From Saprospiraceae bacterium UBA7687 (lineage in GTDB: Bacteria > Bacteroidota > Bacteroidia > Chitinophagales > Saprospiraceae), in assembly GCA_002482845.1 (NCBI GenBank), contig DLGT01000149.1:676-18424 (forward strand): a stretch of 17,749 nt of DNA, read 5' to 3'. Each line of letters begins with the position of its first letter. Position 1 is the first letter of the stretch. Under the pieces are notes generated by a model. The model did no database searches. It saw nothing but the letters and a program-made list of their open reading frames with translations, and had not been told where the DNA came from. The position numbers were made by a program, and so were the translations under genes. Shown here piece by piece: positions 15,052 through 17,749 of the stretch.

Positions 15052-16044
15052 ATGAAACATATTCTGAATCAACTTTTTGACCATCAGAAGCTTACAAAAG
15101 AGCAAGCCAAAGAAGTACTAATCAATATATCACAAGATCATTATAATCCTGCACAACTGGCAGCGTTCATCAGCGTATATCTGATGCGAAATATCTCTGT
15201 GGATGAGTTAGCCGGATTTCGAGACGCTTTGCTGGATTTGTGTGTTAAAGTAGATTTTGATGGACTGCCGGTCATTGATTTATGTGGAACAGGTGGTGAC
15301 GGCAAAAATACTTTTAATATCTCTACCTTAGCTTCTTTTGTAGTTGCTGGTGCTGGTTATCACGTAGCAAAGCATGGCAATTATGGAGTGTCATCTGTCA
15401 GTGGATCGTCCAATGTTTTGGAACATTTTGGTTTTAGATTTACAAATGATACTGACATTTTAAAAAGACAAATGGAAGTCGCAAATATCTCCTTTCTACA
15501 TGCGCCACTCTTCCACCCTGCCTTGAAATCTGTAGGTCCTATAAGGAAAGAATTGGGTGTTAAGACATTTTTCAACATGCTTGGTCCACTCGTAAATCCT
15601 GCGAAGCCACAACATCAAAGCGTAGGTGTGTTTTCGATAAAACTGGCAAGATTATATCAATTTTTGCATGAAGAATCTAATAAAAAATATGCTATCATTC
15701 ATGGCACTGATGGGTATGATGAAGTATCTCTAACTGGCGAAGTTAAATTGATCACCAACAAGGCAGAACAATTGGTTGATGCAACTTATTTTGGATTGCC
15801 AGCATATCAACAGGAAGATATTTTCGGTGGAGAAACAGTTCAAGAAGCTGCAACCATTTTTAAAAACATATTAGAAAACAAAGGATCAACAGCACAAAAT
15901 GATGTTGTCCTTGCTAATGCTGCATTGGCTATTCAATGTTTTGATCAAGGAAAAGATATTGTAAATTGTGTCGAAGAAGCAAGAACTTCACTGATATGTG
16001 GTAAAGCAAAATTATGTTTTGAAAACCTTTTAAGTACAAAGTAA
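15052..16044 (+). CDS. trpD: Anthranilate phosphoribosyltransferase
   Basis: Transfers the phosphoribosyl group of PRPP to anthranilate (330 residues, normal length). Motifs in order: LCGTGGDGKNTFNIST (77-92; PRPP diphosphate loop with GTGGDG), VAKHGNYGVSSVSGSSNVLE (about 105-124; anthranilate and magnesium site), FFNMLGPLVNPA, and HGTDGYDEVSLTG (metal-binding Asp-Glu). HGNYG replaces the HGNR of many proteobacterial enzymes, as is usual in Bacteroidota. The N-terminal helical part (LFDHQKLTKEQAKEVL) is complete. trpC begins 2 bases after the stop, so translation is probably coupled. Confidence 0.97.
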   Translation: MKHILNQLFDHQKLTKEQAKEVLINISQDHYNPAQLAAFISVYLMRNISVDELAGFRDALLDLCVKVDFDGLPVIDLCGTGGDGKNTFNISTLASFVVAGAGYHVAKHGNYGVSSVSGSSNVLEHFGFRFTNDTDILKRQMEVANISFLHAPLFHPALKSVGPIRKELGVKTFFNMLGPLVNPAKPQHQSVGVFSIKLARLYQFLHEESNKKYAIIHGTDGYDEVSLTGEVKLITNKAEQLVDATYFGLPAYQQEDIFGGETVQEAATIFKNILENKGSTAQNDVVLANAALAIQCFDQGKDIVNCVEEARTSLICGKAKLCFENLLSTK

Positions 16045-16046
16045 AA

Positions 16047-16838
16047 ATGAATATACTCCAAACCATAGTTGATCGAAAAAAAGAAGAAATAAAACTGGCA
16101 AAATCTAAAGTAAATGAAAGTACATTAGAGCAATCAGACCTATTCGATAGAAAATGTTTTTCGTTTTCTGAACACATTAAAAAACCTGAATTGAGTGGCA
16201 TCATTGCAGAATTCAAGCGTAAATCACCATCAAAACCCACTATTAACCTACGTGCAGACGTAACTCAAATCACAACAGGGTACAGTTCCGCAGGAGCTTC
16301 TGCATTATCTGTGCTTACGGATGTTGATTTTTTTTGTGGAAACGATGAAGATATAAAAAAAGCTAGAAGCGTCAATCAAATTCCCATCTTAAGGAAGGAT
16401 TTTGTTATAGATCCTTACCAAATTATCGAAGCAAAAAGTATTGGTGCCGATGCCATTTTACTTATCGCAGAGATATTGACAAAAAGTGAAATAGATGAAT
16501 TATCAAAAGTAGCGGTCGATTTAGGACTGGAAGTTCTCATGGAAGTACATACTTCAGATCAAATATCAAAGTATAATGAACGTATCAAAAACATTGGTGT
16601 CAACAATAGAAATCTAAAAACATTCACGACAGACATTCGTTACTCCATGGATATTTTTCCACAATTGCCTTCAGACACCATCAAAATTTCAGAAAGTGGT
16701 CTTGATGATGCAGCTACAGTGGCTTCGCTAAAACGATTTGGTTTCGATGGTTTTTTAATCGGTGAATCATTTATGAAAACCGAAGACCCAGGTAAAGCAT
16801 GTGCTGATTTTATTCAAAAAATGAAAGAGTTATCATGA
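16047..16838 (+). CDS. trpC: Indole-3-glycerol-phosphate synthase
   Basis: Closes and decarboxylates CdRP to indole-3-glycerol phosphate, the last step before tryptophan synthase. A single-domain 263-residue enzyme, not fused to TrpF as in enterobacteria. Motifs: ILQTIVDRKKEEI at the start, AEFKRKSPSK (catalytic Lys), SVLTDVDFFCG, PILRKDFVIDPYQI (catalytic Lys), DAILLIAEIL (catalytic Glu), VLMEVH, IGVNNRNLKTF and ISESGL, ending with GFDGFLIGESFM, the phosphate-binding loop of the TIM barrel. It overlaps the trpF start by 4 bases (ATGA), indicating translational coupling. Confidence 0.97.
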   Translation: MNILQTIVDRKKEEIKLAKSKVNESTLEQSDLFDRKCFSFSEHIKKPELSGIIAEFKRKSPSKPTINLRADVTQITTGYSSAGASALSVLTDVDFFCGNDEDIKKARSVNQIPILRKDFVIDPYQIIEAKSIGADAILLIAEILTKSEIDELSKVAVDLGLEVLMEVHTSDQISKYNERIKNIGVNNRNLKTFTTDIRYSMDIFPQLPSDTIKISESGLDDAATVASLKRFGFDGFLIGESFMKTEDPGKACADFIQKMKELS

Positions 16839-17749
16839 TTATAAAAGTATGTGGTCTAAAATTTGAGCAGAATTTGCTTGATATATCAACCTTGGATATA
16901 GATATGGTGGGATATAATTTTTATGAACCAAGTCCAAGATATGTCCAGAACAAGTTACCTAATATTTCATCACATATTAAAAAAGTCGGTGTTTTCGTCA
17001 ATGCATCTGAGTCGTTAATCCTACAAAAAGTAAAAGAATACAACCTAGATTATGCACAGCTCCATGGTGACGAAAACCCAGAATTTTGCACAAAAATAAA
17101 GGCTTCCATTCCAGTCATAAAGGTATTTCGAGTAAATGATCAATTGGATATGAATTTTCTTAATTCATTTGATTTTTGTGATTTTTTCCTTTTTGATACC
17201 GCTACCAAACAATACGGTGGATCAGGTAAGAAGTTTGATTGGTCATTATTGAATGAATTTGACATCAAAGTACCCTTTTTGCTCAGTGGCGGTATTGGTG
17301 CAGAAGATCTTGATGACATTCTAAAAATTAGTCATTCAAAATTTGTGGGCATAGATATAAATAGTAAATTTGAAATAAGTCCAGGATTAAAAGATATTGA
17401 TAAAGTTAAGTTCTTTGTGGATGAAATAAAAAACCATAAAGCTTTCGAAGACCTAATCCCTCTTTTAGGGGTTGAGGGTAATACGGAAAATAAATTTGAA
17501 ACCCTATCCTCCCTCGACACTCAATCCCTAAAGGGAAGCCATACGCTCTCAGTCAACACAAAAAATCCATTCGAAGACCTAATCTCCCCTTTAGGGGTCA
17601 GGGGTAATACCGAAAGTAAATTTGAAACCCTATCCTCCCGCGACCCTCAATCCCTAAAGGGAAGCCCTACGCTCTCAGTCGACACAAAAAATCCTTTCGA
17701 AGATGTAATCTCCCCTTTAGGGGCTGGGGGTAATACCGAAATTAAATTT
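16835..17749 (+). CDS. trpF: Phosphoribosylanthranilate isomerase with repeat-encoded C-terminal extension (runs off the window)
   Basis: TrpF isomerises phosphoribosylanthranilate to CdRP. Residues 1-203 form a complete enzyme: KVCGL with Cys6 (catalytic base), MVGYNFYEPSPRYV (24-37), VGVFVNA, YAQLHGDE (73-80), LFDT with Asp121 (catalytic acid), QYGGSGKKFDW, LLSGGI (149-154) and GIDINSKFE (172-180), ending in the helix KVKFFVDEIKN. This is the usual full length of about 205 residues, but the frame stays open. It continues into 42-residue tandem repeats at 204-245, 246-287 and a partial one from 288 to the window end (305 codons). Each begins FED(L/V)I and contains GGNTE- or GNTE-like and SLKGS segments. 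The extension is low in complexity and probably unstructured. The stop lies beyond the window. Confidence 0.93.
   Translation, partial: MIIKVCGLKFEQNLLDISTLDIDMVGYNFYEPSPRYVQNKLPNISSHIKKVGVFVNASESLILQKVKEYNLDYAQLHGDENPEFCTKIKASIPVIKVFRVNDQLDMNFLNSFDFCDFFLFDTATKQYGGSGKKFDWSLLNEFDIKVPFLLSGGIGAEDLDDILKISHSKFVGIDINSKFEISPGLKDIDKVKFFVDEIKNHKAFEDLIPLLGVEGNTENKFETLSSLDTQSLKGSHTLSVNTKNPFEDLISPLGVRGNTESKFETLSSRDPQSLKGSPTLSVDTKNPFEDVISPLGAGGNTEIKF
17444..17749 (+). repeat. 126-bp in-frame tandem repeat with internal CCCTTTAGGG palindromes
   Basis: Units start at 17444, 17570 and 17696, exactly 126 bases (42 codons) apart. Units 1 and 2 are about 90% identical by eye with no indels. Each unit holds a left arm (CTCCCCTTTAGGGG type; at 17583-17597 in unit 2 and 17709-17723 in unit 3) and an inverted right arm TCCCTAAAGGGAAG (17525-17538 and 17651-17664). 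A unit is therefore itself an imperfect inverted repeat about 80 bases long plus a linker. The third copy is cut by the window end. A lone left arm is found at 6647-6668. Confidence 0.92.

Noticed and set aside
17444..17749. CRISPR array
   Set aside because: The 126-bp units are coding and contiguous, with no unique spacers; the GTGAT arrays likewise have no spacers of constant length.

Overview
The window looks like a chromosomal segment of a Bacteroidota bacterium, perhaps near Saprospiria/Chitinophagia; the lineage is inferred. The evidence is an AT-rich genome, a secreted protein with a C-terminal type IX secretion sorting domain, two lipoproteins with short lipobox leaders, a DksA-like protein that has lost most of its zinc ligands, and several upstream sites resembling the Bacteroidota -33 TTTG / -7 TAnnTTTG promoter. 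No tRNA, rRNA, CRISPR array or intact transposon was seen.

Layout. Positions 1-1015 carry no convincing gene, only hairpins. Positions 1016-4574 hold three plus-strand envelope or secretion genes: a cysteine-rich lipoprotein, a large T9SS cargo protein and a small lipoprotein. Positions 4657-11057 are on the minus strand: aroE followed by a proline dehydrogenase gene with a 4-base gap, then acpH and smc. A divergent promoter region (11058-11367) leads to the plus-strand DksA-like gene, which ends in a strong terminator. From 12215 to the window end lies a tryptophan operon, trpL-trpE-(four-helix-bundle gene)-trpG-trpD-trpC-trpF, presumably followed outside the window by trpB and trpA.

How the trp genes work together. 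TrpE and TrpG form anthranilate synthase. TrpD, TrpC and TrpF carry anthranilate through phosphoribosylanthranilate to indole-3-glycerol phosphate via the CdRP intermediate. AroE, in a separate minus-strand unit, serves the upstream shikimate pathway. The 5' end of the trp operon has the layout of a ribosome-mediated attenuator: a short leader ORF with tandem Trp codons, a possible antiterminator pairing, and a 14-bp hairpin with a T run just before trpE.

The most unusual points are three. (1) The trp attenuator in a Bacteroidota-type operon. (2) A four-helix-bundle (S23/IVP-like) gene lodged between trpE and trpG, flanked by inverted arrays of GTGAT/ATCAC words that supply the trpE stop codon and a repeat-encoded N-terminal extension of TrpG. 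(3) An in-frame 126-bp tandem repeat, built on CCCTTTAGGG palindromes, that extends TrpF beyond its normal C-terminus and runs off the window. A single arm of the same palindrome lies upstream of aroE.
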